Notes: a model not told the origin generated them from the letters alone. A stretch of 19,718 nt of DNA from an uncultured Lachnospiraceae bacterium (GCA_902795715.1 CADBME010000315.1:1-19718); one strand, 5' to 3'. Shown: positions 1 through 10,971, counted from the first letter of the stretch. Numbers and translations are program-made.

Positions 1-468
1 GGGGAACCGGTCCTCTGCAGGATCCATTCCGAATGTCTGACCGGAGATGCTCTGGGATCCCGCCGGTGTGACTGCGGTCAGCAATATAAGGCAGCCATAC
101 GTATGATTGAAAAGGAGGGAAGAGGTCTTCTGCTCTACATGAGGCAGGAAGGACGGGGGATTGGCCTGATCAACAAACTAAAGGCCTATGAGCTTCAGGA
201 TACCGGCATGGATACGGTGGAAGCCAACCTGGCCCTTGGATTTCCGGAGGATCTGAGAGATTACGGAATAGGCGCCCAGATTCTTGCAGACCTGGGTGTA
301 AAGAAGCTCCGGCTGATGACCAACAATCCGACAAAGGTTGCCGGCCTTTCCGGTTACGGCATTGAGATTGTGGAAAGGGTTCCCATCATAATCGAAGCCA
401 ATGACGATGATCGTTTTTATTTAAAGACCAAGCAGATCCGAATGGGACATATGACTAATTACAAATAA
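1..468 (+). CDS. ribA: GTP cyclohydrolase II domain (RibA or C-terminal part of RibBA), 5' truncated by window
   Basis: The open frame runs in from base 1, so the N-terminal part is missing; 155 residues are visible. GTP cyclohydrolase II opens the imidazole ring of GTP, releasing formate and pyrophosphate, in the first step of riboflavin synthesis in the cytoplasm. The visible part has HSECLTGD followed by the RRCDC block. Its three cysteines (residues 12, 23 and 25 of the fragment) match the family zinc ligands. Next come RQEGRGIGL, the [12 protein letters not shown] block and MTNNPTK, all standard for RibA. In Clostridia this domain is usually fused behind a DHBP synthase domain (RibBA); the window cannot show whether that is so here. 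ribH follows 98 bp downstream, as expected for a riboflavin operon. The stop is TAA. Confidence 0.96.
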   Translation, partial: GEPVLCRIHSECLTGDALGSRRCDCGQQYKAAIRMIEKEGRGLLLYMRQEGRGIGLINKLKAYELQDTGMDTVEANLALGFPEDLRDYGIGAQILADLGVKKLRLMTNNPTKVAGLSGYGIEIVERVPIIIEANDDDRFYLKTKQIRMGHMTNYK

Positions 469-500
469 AGGGTCCGGTCCGGGGAGAAACGATAAAAAAG

Positions 501-540
501 TAAAAATCAATAAAGTAAAGATCAATAAAGTCCAATAAAG
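501..540 (+). repeat. short tandem AT-rich repeat in the ribA-ribH spacer
   Basis: Two 15-base units (501-515 and 516-530) differ at one position, and a partial third unit follows (531-540). All end in CAATAAAG. The spacer is purine-rich and shows no hairpin. This is probably simple-sequence slippage rather than a regulatory element. Confidence 0.5.
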
Positions 541-566
541 CAAAAGAAACACAGGAGGAATGAAAA

Positions 567-1040
567 ATGGCATATCGTTTGTTAGAAGGAAAAGTGGTAA
601 CGAATAATGAGAAGATCGGTATTGTATGCGCAAGGTTTAATGAGTTTATCGTATCCAAGCTTCTCGGTGGGGCTGTGGACGGCCTGGTAAGACACGGTCT
701 TCCCGAGGAAAACATCGACGTGGCCTGGGTACCCGGATGCTTTGAGATTCCGATCATAGCGGATAAAATGGCCCAGTCGGGAAAATACGATGCAGTCATC
801 GCTTTGGGTACCGTAATCCGCGGTTCCACCACTCACTATGACTATGTCTGCAATGAAGTCTCCAAGGGAATTGCCCAGGTGAGCCTGAAGACCGGTGTTC
901 CGGTAATGTTTGGTATCGTTACTACAGAGAATATCGAGCAGGCTATTGAGAGGGCCGGAACCAAGGCCGGAAACAAGGGATACGATGCAGCTCTCGGAGC
1001 CATCGAGATGATTAACCTTGTGAAAGAGATTGAAAAATAG
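567..1040 (+). CDS. ribH: 6,7-dimethyl-8-ribityllumazine synthase
   Basis: Lumazine synthase condenses 5-amino-6-ribitylaminouracil with 3,4-dihydroxy-2-butanone 4-phosphate to give the direct precursor of riboflavin. At 157 residues the protein is of usual length. Family blocks visible are the substrate-binding ARFNEFI near residue 22, VPGCFEIP around residue 55, and [14 protein letters not shown] around residues 81-94, whose His90 corresponds to the catalytic histidine. The C-terminal [14 protein letters not shown] segment is also typical. AGGAGG (553-558) sits 8 bases before the ATG. It follows the RibA gene on the same strand and is probably co-transcribed. It ends in TAG, which matters for judging the TAG inside atpA. 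Confidence 0.97.
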   Translation: MAYRLLEGKVVTNNEKIGIVCARFNEFIVSKLLGGAVDGLVRHGLPEENIDVAWVPGCFEIPIIADKMAQSGKYDAVIALGTVIRGSTTHYDYVCNEVSKGIAQVSLKTGVPVMFGIVTTENIEQAIERAGTKAGNKGYDAALGAIEMINLVKEIEK

Positions 1041-1061
1041 ACTTTTCTATCTTTTGCCCTG

Positions 1062-1098
1062 TTGACAAGTCCGAGGATTTGAGAGTATACTTGTCCTT
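1062..1098 (+). promoter_or_regulatory. sigma-A type promoter with overlapping inverted repeat, upstream of the DUF1858 gene
   Basis: TTGACA (1062-1067) and TATACT (1086-1091) are separated by 18 bases, which puts the transcript start near 1098 and leaves a leader of about 45 nt. A perfect 7-bp inverted repeat, GACAAGT (1064-1070) and ACTTGTC (1089-1095), overlaps both the -35 and -10 boxes. Such placement would suit a repressor operator, but no regulator is identified. Confidence 0.75.
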
Positions 1099-1142
1099 GC
1101 CTGTTTAACAGAAAAGAACCACCTTAAAAGGAGAACATAATT

Positions 1143-1352
1143 ATGACAGCTATTACAAAAGAAACCAGAATCGGCGATATGCTTATGGAAGATATGGGAA
1201 TTGCAGCTATTCTTATGGCAGCAGGCATGCATTGCGTAGGATGCCCTGCATCTCAGATGGAGAGCCTTGAGGAGGCATGCATGGTTCACGGAATGGACGC
1301 TGACGTGGTCATGAACCGGATCAACGATTATCTGGCAAACAAGGAAAAATAA
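1143..1352 (+). CDS. DUF1858 domain protein (hybrid-cluster-protein-associated redox disulfide type)
   Basis: A 69-residue protein made almost entirely of one DUF1858 domain. The family (also modelled as a redox disulfide domain found beside hybrid cluster proteins in anaerobes) is small, helical and carries a CxxC pair. Here the pair is Cys31-Val-Gly-Cys34, followed by PASQMESLEEAC, with a further Cys near residue 45. The segment ITKETRIGDMLMEDMGIAAILMAAGMHC is characteristic. The precise function is unknown; a thiol-redox or metal-handling role is inferred from the CxxC. AAAAGGAG (1126-1133) precedes the ATG. It has its own promoter and a strong terminator downstream, so it is probably a one-gene transcription unit. 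No hybrid cluster protein gene is visible nearby. Confidence 0.88.
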   Translation: MTAITKETRIGDMLMEDMGIAAILMAAGMHCVGCPASQMESLEEACMVHGMDADVVMNRINDYLANKEK

Positions 1353-1379
1353 GCTCAGCAAACAAGAAGAATTCAAAAG

Positions 1380-1449
1380 GGGGGCGTCAGCAGCAAGGCC
1401 CCTCTCATTTGTGAAAAAATGAGAGGGCGTAACTGCTGACGCCCCCTTT
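1380..1449. terminator. strong, probably bidirectional rho-independent terminator
   Basis: A perfect 14-bp outer stem (1380-1393 with 1433-1446, GC-rich) encloses a perfect 11-bp inner stem (1400-1410 with 1417-1427) with a 6-base loop. Only a small internal bulge lies between them. The plus strand continues with TTTAGATTTG and later a T6 run. The minus strand continues with CCTTTTGAATTC. It lies between the convergent DUF1858 and mecA genes and can end transcription from both sides. Confidence 0.85.
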
Positions 1450-1494
1450 AGATTTGTATATTCTTTTTTGAAGTATTGTCATGGAGGTCTTCCG

Positions 1495-2382
1495 TCAGGC
1501 CAGGCTGCTCAGCCCGGCAACTGCATCTTCGGAAAGAATGATGCGGTAATGCTCTCTGAAATAGGACTCCAGGGCATCTGTGTGGTGAACGGAAAAGCCA
1601 AAATCACCGGCCAGCCGGCAGGAACGGTCATAAGAACCGTCGTCCTCCATGGGTCTGCGGAGGACCAGAAGATATTCCTTGTCAAAAGGATTCCTGTATA
1701 AGGCGCTTTCCCCCTTGTAGAAGGGCTCGATCAGGGCGCAGCATGAGGAAACAGTATTCATATCAGGGAAAGAGAAAATATGCAGGGAGGCAGGTTTGTC
1801 CTTCTTTCTGCTCTTTTCACCGGTCACGGACCGGGGAGATGATTTGCGGGTATTTATTCCACTGACTGCAGATGATTCTCCGTCAGCTTCCATGTCGGAG
1901 GAAGGGCCGGATCCCGACTCTTTCTCTTCCTCAAACTTTTTTCGGAGCATATCATTAAAAAGCTGCAGCATCTGGCTTCCGACATCCTTTTCAGATCCGT
2001 CTGCATCGTCTCCTTCCGGATCGTCCAAAGAATCATCTTCATAATCTTCCGAATGATTCTCATGGAATTGCATATCAATATCATTGGAGATCAGCTTTTT
2101 GAACCGGTCAGACCTCTTTTCAAATTCTTCCGGGTCGTCCACCCTTGTAATCACCAAAATCAGACAGTCCATGGAAACCGGGATGGCTTCGATCATCAGA
2201 GGGAATTTTTCATCGGTCTCGAAGCCGTGTTCGATATAGGCCTGCTGCATCAGGTCCCGGAATAAATCGCGGGCTTTTTCCGTACCCATGACCAGCTCGG
2301 CAAGACGTATATGCCGGTCTTCCAGGTCAGAGCGGGTAAGAGTCGCACGAATTTGATTGTCACTTATTTTTTCTATGGTCAT
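1495..2382 (-). CDS. mecA: MecA-family adaptor protein
   Basis: MecA adaptors bind ClpC and deliver substrates to the ClpCP protease. In Bacillus subtilis the protein controls competence by targeting ComK. The N-terminal substrate-binding domain is clear: MTIEKISDNQIR, the TLTRSDLEDRHI segment, MGTEKARDLFRDLMQQA, then LMIEAIPVS. The C-terminal ClpC-binding domain runs from about residue 198 (LHIFSFPDMNTV) to the end. Between them lies an acidic, serine-rich, low-complexity linker (about residues 110-195) that makes the protein 295 residues, against roughly 220 in B. subtilis. The ATG is preceded by AAAGGA on the minus strand. It converges on the DUF1858 gene and has its own promoter. The stop is TGA. 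The actual substrate in this organism cannot be told from sequence. Confidence 0.9.
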   Translation of the reverse strand: MTIEKISDNQIRATLTRSDLEDRHIRLAELVMGTEKARDLFRDLMQQAYIEHGFETDEKFPLMIEAIPVSMDCLILVITRVDDPEEFEKRSDRFKKLISNDIDMQFHENHSEDYEDDSLDDPEGDDADGSEKDVGSQMLQLFNDMLRKKFEEEKESGSGPSSDMEADGESSAVSGINTRKSSPRSVTGEKSRKKDKPASLHIFSFPDMNTVSSCCALIEPFYKGESALYRNPFDKEYLLVLRRPMEDDGSYDRSCRLAGDFGFSVHHTDALESYFREHYRIILSEDAVAGLSSLA

Positions 2383-2418
2383 GCTTTATGGTCCTTTCAG
2401 ATTTCCTGTCGTTTATAC

Positions 2419-2447
2419 AGTATAGCTATAAAAAGAAAGGATGTAAA
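2419..2447 (-). promoter_or_regulatory. mecA promoter
   Basis: On the minus strand TTTACA (plus coordinates 2442-2447) and TATACT (2419-2424) are separated by exactly 17 bases. The transcript would start near 2412, leaving a leader of about 30 nt before the mecA ATG. It lies back to back with the plus-strand promoter at 2462-2490. Confidence 0.7.
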
Positions 2448-2461
2448 GGGGAAAATAAAAA

Positions 2462-2490
2462 TTGTAAAAAAATAGTAATAATGATATATT
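2462..2490 (+). promoter_or_regulatory. promoter of the small RNA candidate
   Basis: TTGTAA (2462-2467) and TATATT (2485-2490) are separated by 17 bases. The predicted transcript start, about 2496-2498, falls exactly at the first base of the closing stem of the RNA candidate. The surrounding DNA is strongly AT-rich, so chance matches are more likely here; the register with the stem is the main support. Confidence 0.6.
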
Positions 2491-2496
2491 ATAGGA

Positions 2497-2591
2497 GCGG
2501 CATGAGTCATCATCGACAACAACACAGGATACATCGCGTGCGCAGCGAGGCATACAATCCCCCTACTAAGGAGAAAATGCCGCTTTTTCTT
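2497..2591 (+). ncRNA. candidate small structured RNA of about 90 nt, family not recognised
   Basis: An 8-bp perfect stem (AGCGGCAT at 2496-2503 with ATGCCGCT at 2577-2584) closes a 73-nt domain and runs directly into a T5 tract at 2584-2588, so the closing stem may also act as terminator. Inside, GGAT (2527-2530) pairs with ATCC (2557-2560), and within that TCGC (2534-2537) pairs with GCGA (2545-2548). A run of five C then U (2559-2564) is at least partly single-stranded and could pair with Shine-Dalgarno sequences, as C-rich loops do in several Gram-positive sRNAs. The element is more GC-rich than its flanks. It has its own promoter and no convincing reading frame. I see no match to the motifs of SRP RNA, 6S RNA, tmRNA or the common riboswitches. 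A cis-acting role on sua5 is less likely because of the terminator and the separate sua5 promoter. Confidence 0.5.
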
Positions 2592-2691
2592 CCATAACCT
2601 TTCTTTTATAATCTTTTATCATTCTTTAATAATAAAAATAAATAAGCTTGTTTTTCGGGAGCAAAGTTTCCGTGAATTTTGGAGACCGGTT

Positions 2692-2728
2692 TTGACTTTG
2701 CATTAATAGTTATGTTATAGTATATCCC
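2692..2728 (+). promoter_or_regulatory. extended -10 promoter for the sua5-atp gene run
   Basis: TTGACT (2692-2697) and TATAGT (2716-2721) are separated by 18 bases, with a TGT just before the -10 box (2713-2715) as an extended -10. The transcript would start near 2728. A 7-bp inverted repeat, GCAAAGT (2661-2667) and ACTTTGC (2695-2701), has its right arm over the -35 box. No other convincing promoter was found before atpB, so this is the best candidate for the whole run. Confidence 0.7.
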
Positions 2729-2739
2729 GAATGTTTACA

Positions 2740-2817
2740 TGGACAAAGATTCAGGGAGAAATCATTTGTCCATCTGTTTTTTTCAGATATAAGGTGCGAA
2801 AATGTTTTGCTTTCGCA
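2740..2817 (+). promoter_or_regulatory. structured leader with attenuator-like hairpin upstream of sua5
   Basis: Within the predicted untranslated leader, TGGACAAA (2740-2747) pairs perfectly with TTTGTCCA (2765-2772), extended by GAT/ATC across one bulged A. A run of seven T (2777-2783) starts four bases after the stem, so the shape is that of a weak intrinsic terminator or attenuator. A second hairpin, TGCGAAA (2795-2801) with TTTCGCA (2811-2817), ends eight bases before the ribosome-binding site. No known riboswitch motif is recognised, and the first stem is poor in G+C. Confidence 0.4.
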
Positions 2818-2836
2818 TCCTGGAAAGGAGATGCTT

Positions 2837-4012
2837 TTGGAAACAGAATGCATCAATGTCGCCTCTCTCGATGCGGCTGCCCGGGAAAGAGTGATTCTGA
2901 GGGCCGGACGCATCATCAGGGAAGGGGGACTGGTTGCTTTTCCAACCGAAACCGTTTACGGACTTGGAGCCGATGCCATGAACGCGGAGGCAGCAGCCCT
3001 TATTTATCAAGCAAAAGGACGGCCTTCCGATAATCCTCTGATCGCCCATATAGCTGATTTTGGTCAGGTGGAGGAGCTGGCGGCCCGGGTGCCGGAAGAT
3101 GCCTGGAAGATTATGGAGGCTTTCTGGCCCGGTCCTCTTACCGTGATACTTGAGAAGAAATCTGCGGTTCCGGATGGAACGACAGGAGGCTTGCCTACGG
3201 TTGCCATAAGGATGCCTTCTCATCCTGTGGCAGCGGAGCTGATTCGGGCCAGCGGCAGAATCATAGCTGCGCCCAGTGCCAATCTGTCCGGCAGACCCAG
3301 CCCGACGACAGCGGCCCACGTCTATGAGGATATGAAAGGTCGGATTCCTCTGATCCTTGACGGAGGACCGGTAAGGATTGGAATTGAATCGACGATTATT
3401 GATATGACCGGGCAGATGCCGCTTATATTGCGCCCGGGATATATTTCCCCGGAAGACCTGAGCCGGGTCTGTTCCATGAAGGTCACGGTGGATCCGGCTG
3501 TAGCATCAAAAACCATGCAGACGGACATCAAGGCCAGGGCACCCGGCATGAAATACCGTCACTATGCACCTAAAGGGCAATTGATTCTTGTGGAAGGGCC
3601 TGGGGCGGCCGTGACGGCGGCCATTAACAGCTTTGCCTTCCGTGACCGGGAAGAAGGTCACCGGGTGGGTGTGATATCCACGGAGGAGACGAGTTCAGCT
3701 TACTTGGCAGATGTGGTGAAAAGTGTGGGAAGCCGGAAACAACCCGAGACGATTGCTTCGGGACTCTACCGGATACTCCGGGATATGGATGAGGCCGGAT
3801 GCGACTGTATCTATTCGGAAAGCTTTTATGACGAGAATCTTGGCGAAGCTATCATGAACCGGCTGCTCAAGGCGGCCGGTTACCGTCGAATTCAGGTCCG
3901 CTCTTCCGGGAAAGAATCCGGATTTGAGATTGCAAAGGATCCGGGGCTAAAAGGGCAGGAGGCACATCGGAATGACGAAAAGACAGGAGGAGAAAAAGGA
4001 AAGCAATCGTAA
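2837..4012 (+). CDS. sua5: L-threonylcarbamoyladenylate synthase, Sua5 type
   Basis: This enzyme makes threonylcarbamoyl-AMP from threonine, bicarbonate and ATP, the first step of the t6A modification at position 37 of ANN-decoding tRNAs. The YrdC-like catalytic domain fills about residues 1-205: GGLVAFPTETVYGLGA, KGRPSDNPL (Lys60, Arg62) and SANLSG (147-152). The PGMKYRHYAP linker (about 236-245) and a C-terminal Sua5 domain follow, which separates it from the shorter TsaC. I choose a TTG start at 2837 because AAGGAG (2825-2830) lies six bases before it. The ATG at 2831 touches that site, and the ATG at 2807 lies in the loop of a leader hairpin. The product is 391 residues. Its 3' end overlaps atpZ by 41 bp, so it is transcribed with the ATP synthase genes. 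Confidence 0.93.
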   Translation: METECINVASLDAAARERVILRAGRIIREGGLVAFPTETVYGLGADAMNAEAAALIYQAKGRPSDNPLIAHIADFGQVEELAARVPEDAWKIMEAFWPGPLTVILEKKSAVPDGTTGGLPTVAIRMPSHPVAAELIRASGRIIAAPSANLSGRPSPTTAAHVYEDMKGRIPLILDGGPVRIGIESTIIDMTGQMPLILRPGYISPEDLSRVCSMKVTVDPAVASKTMQTDIKARAPGMKYRHYAPKGQLILVEGPGAAVTAAINSFAFRDREEGHRVGVISTEETSSAYLADVVKSVGSRKQPETIASGLYRILRDMDEAGCDCIYSESFYDENLGEAIMNRLLKAAGYRRIQVRSSGKESGFEIAKDPGLKGQEAHRNDEKTGGEKGKQS

Positions 4013-4346
4013 ATCCATGAGGATGATTGTGCTGATTCTCCAGCTTGGAATCACCATGATGACAACGGTTTTTTTGTCCGGTTTTCTGGGGAGGATCCTT
4101 GCTTACAGCCTGCATAACCTTTTGCTTTTTCCCCTCTTTCTGCTTCTGGGAATCCTGGCCGGCTTTCGATCCTGCTATCGATTGATCCTCAGATTTACCA
4201 GTTTAAAGAACCCGGAAAAGTCCCGGCTGGCCCCGGATTTTGACGGATGGTCAGAGGAAGCGCCGGGCATGGGATTTTGCTATGATCCACGGATGGACGG
4301 GGAAGAAGACCCGGATGAAGGAGATGAGGAAGTTGGCGGACCGTGA
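3972..4346 (+). CDS. atpZ: AtpZ/AtpI-type small membrane protein of the ATP synthase operon
   Basis: A 124-residue protein with a basic N-terminus (about residues 1-17) and two hydrophobic segments (about 18-43 and 47-68), the second ending in a positively charged stretch. The C-terminal tail is acidic and probably cytoplasmic. Size, the two-helix layout, the LQLGITMMTTVFLSGFLGRIL segment and the place just ahead of the ATP synthase genes fit AtpZ, a small protein proposed to help ATP synthase assembly or magnesium supply. AGGAGG-like sequence (3955-3962) lies before the ATG, inside the sua5 gene. It overlaps sua5 by 41 bp and atpI by about 32 bp, implying translational coupling. The family call rests mostly on context and topology. 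Confidence 0.75.
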   Translation: MTKRQEEKKESNRKSMRMIVLILQLGITMMTTVFLSGFLGRILAYSLHNLLLFPLFLLLGILAGFRSCYRLILRFTSLKNPEKSRLAPDFDGWSEEAPGMGFCYDPRMDGEEDPDEGDEEVGGP

Positions 4347-4737
4347 TTTGAGAGAAACCCAGATTGATCTGATGATTGGATGTGTCATCCACAGCCTGAT
4401 CTTTGAAGTAATCGGACTCATCGTCGTGAATAACAGACTTTCCTACAGCCTGGGCGTGATACTGGGAACACTTACAGCCCTGGCCTGCAGTTACAGTATG
4501 TACAAGGGCATTGCCAAATGTGCCGGCCTGGACTCCTGGACGGCCAGGAGAAAGATGTCTTTCTACAGTGTCCTGAGGATGGTCTTTATGTTTCTGATAT
4601 GCGCAGGGGGGCTTTTGACCCGCTTTGTCAGTTTTCCGGGAATCCTGATCGGCCTGGTCGGGCTGAAAACCGCCGCATATCTCCATGTCTATACCAATGT
4701 TTATATTACAAGAAAATACTTTCGCAAGTACCTGTAG
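4315..4737 (+). CDS. atpI: ATP synthase subunit I (AtpI-like membrane protein)
   Basis: About 140 residues with four hydrophobic segments in two pairs, ending in ITRKYFRKYL. AtpI proteins are thought to help assemble the c-ring of F1Fo ATP synthase, notably in sodium-type enzymes; sequence conservation is low, so the call leans on topology and place just before atpB. The start is uncertain. The frame is open from an ATG at 4240, but that would add 25 residues with no ribosome site. ATG 4315 is chosen here; ATG 4324 and TTG 4333 both lie just after AAGGAG (4318-4323), and the TTG has the better spacing. It overlaps the end of atpZ. The stop is TAG. An 88-bp spacer to atpB follows, with no hairpin or clear promoter. 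Confidence 0.75.
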   Translation: MKEMRKLADRDLRETQIDLMIGCVIHSLIFEVIGLIVVNNRLSYSLGVILGTLTALACSYSMYKGIAKCAGLDSWTARRKMSFYSVLRMVFMFLICAGGLLTRFVSFPGILIGLVGLKTAAYLHVYTNVYITRKYFRKYL

Positions 4738-4825
4738 GTGATGGAAAAGAAGGAGATGAGAATCAGGTTATTGTCATAAATAGTAATACCTTAAAAAAAA
4801 GCAGATTATGAAAGAAGGTGAGAGT

Positions 4826-5569
4826 ATGGCATATGGGGCAGCAGGACCAGCGGCAGTACCCATGTTGCTAAGCAGTGGAAATGAGGCAGATTTTTTTATA
4901 CACAGCTATTATGAGTTTCGCTTGTTCGGCGGGCCGATAGTGTCTATCAACACCACCATGGTTACTACGGTGATTGTCTGTCTGGCGATTCTGGTTCTGA
5001 TCCTGATCGCCCGCCATGAGATCATGAAGGATTACGATGAGCCCAACCTGGTTCAAAACCTGGCGGAAATGCTGGTGGAAACCCTTGACGGGATTGTCAA
5101 CAGCAACATGGGCAAGCATGCCAAACCCTATATGAATTATGTGGAAATACTTATGGTTTTCATCTTGATTTCCAACATATCCGGTTTATTCGGCCTGCGG
5201 CCGCCCACGGCAGATTTTGCAACCACATTTGGTCTGGCTTTTATTACCTTTATGCTGATAGAGATTGCATGGATCAAGTCTAATGGCCTGGGATTTGTAA
5301 AGGACCTTTTGGAGCCTTTCCCGATTTTTCTGCCGGTAAATATTATCAGTGAGTTTTCTACGCCCGTGTCCATGTCCCTGCGTCTTTTCGGCAATGTCAT
5401 GGCCGGCACCATAATGATGTCGCTCTGGTACGCTTTGATGCCCTGGTTTGCCAAGATCGGACTCCCCTCTTTTCTTCATGGGTATTTCGACTTGTTTTCC
5501 GGTGTCATCCAGACTTATGTATTCGGTATGCTGACGATGGTATTTATCACCGACCGCTATCCGGATTAG
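4826..5569 (+). CDS. atpB: F1Fo ATP synthase subunit a
   Basis: Subunit a forms the ion half-channels against the c-ring in the membrane. The essential arginine is in MSLRLFGNVMAG (Arg186), followed by a C-terminal hydrophobic helix ending TYVFGMLTMVFITDRY. Five or six membrane segments are visible, the first at about residues 45-62. The product is 247 residues. The frame is open from an ATG at 4808, but AAGGTGAG (4813-4820) is correctly spaced only for the ATG at 4826 (MAYGAAG), so that start is preferred. It is the first gene of the classical a-c-b-delta-alpha-gamma-beta-epsilon order. The stop is TAG. An 88-bp spacer to atpE contains two copies of ATTATTATG but no clear regulatory site. 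Confidence 0.96.
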   Translation: MAYGAAGPAAVPMLLSSGNEADFFIHSYYEFRLFGGPIVSINTTMVTTVIVCLAILVLILIARHEIMKDYDEPNLVQNLAEMLVETLDGIVNSNMGKHAKPYMNYVEILMVFILISNISGLFGLRPPTADFATTFGLAFITFMLIEIAWIKSNGLGFVKDLLEPFPIFLPVNIISEFSTPVSMSLRLFGNVMAGTIMMSLWYALMPWFAKIGLPSFLHGYFDLFSGVIQTYVFGMLTMVFITDRYPD

Positions 5570-5645
5570 AGAAAAAACTACAGAAATAATCATTTACATT
5601 ATTATGCCCTGAATCATGACAAAGGGGCGCTCAGTATTATTATGA

Positions 5646-5924
<279 letters not shown>

Positions 5925-6009
5925 GAGCAGGTCTTTTTGTGCAGATTGTGCTGCCCGACAAAGATTGAAAGCGATTAGAATTTACTGGTAATCGAAAGGA
6001 GGCCAGGGC

Positions 6010-6552
6010 ATGTTATTAGAAACGCTGGTCTATGACCAGAGGATATTCGGCCTGGATCCACAGCTTCTCTTTCAGATGTGTTTTCAGATGCTCGCGGTAT
6101 TTATCCTCTTCCTGCTGGGAAGCTATCTTCTGCTTGATCCGGTCAGAAAGATTCTCAACAACCGGAAAGAGCGGGTGATGAAGGATGTCCGCGAGGCAGA
6201 GGAAAACCGGCTGGAAGCAGAACGTTTACGGGAAGAATATGACAAGAAAATAAAAGAGATTCAACAGACTGCCGATCAGATTCTAGATGACTCCAGAAAG
6301 AAAGCCCTTGCAAGGGAGGAGCAGATTATTCTGGAAGCCAGACAGGAGGCAGACCGCATTGTCGAAAATGCGCAGAGAGAAGCAGAACTTGAGAAAAAGA
6401 GAGTAGCGGATGAGGTGAAGAATGAGATTATTTCCGTTGCTTCCCTTCTCTCCGAGAAAATCATCGGTGCTTCCGTGGATACGGAGATGCAGAACAGGCT
6501 GTTTGAGCAGACATTGAAAGAAATGGGTGAAGAAACATGGCAAAACAGCTGA
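6010..6552 (+). CDS. atpF: F1Fo ATP synthase subunit b
   Basis: Subunit b is the peripheral stalk that holds F1 to the membrane. The 180-residue protein has one membrane helix at about residues 20-42 (MCFQMLAVFILFLLGSYLLL). A long charged coiled coil (about 50-155) follows, rich in Glu, Arg, Lys and Ala with EAEENRLEAERLREEY. The C-terminal part binds the delta subunit. AAAGGAGG (5996-6003) lies before the ATG. Its 3' end overlaps atpH by 16 bp, which suggests coupled translation of the two stator subunits. The stop is TGA. Confidence 0.94.
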   Translation: MLLETLVYDQRIFGLDPQLLFQMCFQMLAVFILFLLGSYLLLDPVRKILNNRKERVMKDVREAEENRLEAERLREEYDKKIKEIQQTADQILDDSRKKALAREEQIILEARQEADRIVENAQREAELEKKRVADEVKNEIISVASLLSEKIIGASVDTEMQNRLFEQTLKEMGEETWQNS

Positions 6553-7082
6553 ACATGGTTTATGGAGATGCTTTGTTTGAAGCAGCCATGGAGGAGAATT
6601 GTCTGGATGCCATTTATGAAGAGGTTGTCATGGTCCGTGAGATCTTCCGTCAGGAGAAGGATCTGGGCAAGATTCTCAGTCATCCCAAGATTCCCAAGGA
6701 GGAGAAACTTCAGGTGGTCCGCAATATTTTTGACGGAAAAGTATCCGGAGAGACAGCCGGTCTGATATGGCTTGTCGTTCAGAAGGACCGCCAGAAAGAG
6801 ATCCCCGCCATACTGGACTATTTCATTCATCGTGTGAAAGAATATCGGGGGATCGGTACGGCTTATGTGACCACGCCCTTCGCTTTGACACAGGACCAGA
6901 AAGAGAGATTAAAGAAGCGCCTTTTACAGACGACAGAATACAGGTCTTTTGAGATGAATTACCGCATGGATCCAGCCCTGTTGGGGGGAATGGTGATCCG
7001 AATCGGAGACCGGATTTATGACAGCAGTTTAAAAACCCAGCTTTTTACCCTGTCTAAAGAGCTGTCCGGAATCCGCTTGTAA
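6537..7082 (+). CDS. atpH: F1Fo ATP synthase subunit delta
   Basis: Delta (OSCP homologue) links the b stalk to the top of the alpha3beta3 head. The 181-residue length is normal. The helical N-terminal domain carries YGDALFEAAMEEN and ILSHPKIPKEEKLQVV. The C-terminal domain ends with the family signature MDPALLGGMVIRIGDRIYDSSLKTQL (about 146-172). The ATG lies within the end of atpF, and the purine-rich stretch GAAAGAAATGGGTGAAG just upstream acts as the ribosome site. The stop is TAA, 47 bp before atpA. Confidence 0.94.
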   Translation: MAKQLNMVYGDALFEAAMEENCLDAIYEEVVMVREIFRQEKDLGKILSHPKIPKEEKLQVVRNIFDGKVSGETAGLIWLVVQKDRQKEIPAILDYFIHRVKEYRGIGTAYVTTPFALTQDQKERLKKRLLQTTEYRSFEMNYRMDPALLGGMVIRIGDRIYDSSLKTQLFTLSKELSGIRL

Positions 7083-7108
7083 ATTATGAATTATCAGGGA
7101 ATAGATAG

Positions 7109-8632
<1,524 letters not shown>

Positions 8633-8647
8633 AGGCGGTGAGAGAGA

Positions 8648-10971
<2,324 letters not shown>

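Noticed and set aside
1038..1040. Genome-wide reassignment of TAG to a sense codon
   Set aside because: ribH, atpI, atpB and the large 14827-17370 gene all end at TAG at the expected family length or just before the next gene. TAG is therefore a normal stop here.
2497..2591. Identity of the RNA candidate as SRP RNA, 6S RNA or a known riboswitch
   Set aside because: The conserved motifs of those families that I could check by eye are absent, and the built-in terminator plus a separate sua5 promoter argue against a cis riboswitch.
2388..2597. 69-codon plus-strand frame in the mecA-sua5 spacer
   Set aside because: It overlaps two promoters and the RNA candidate, has no ribosome site, and shows no protein-like composition.
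2807..2836. ATG 2807 or ATG 2831 as the start of sua5
   Set aside because: ATG 2807 lies in a hairpin loop without a ribosome site and ATG 2831 directly touches AAGGAG; only the TTG at 2837 has proper spacing.
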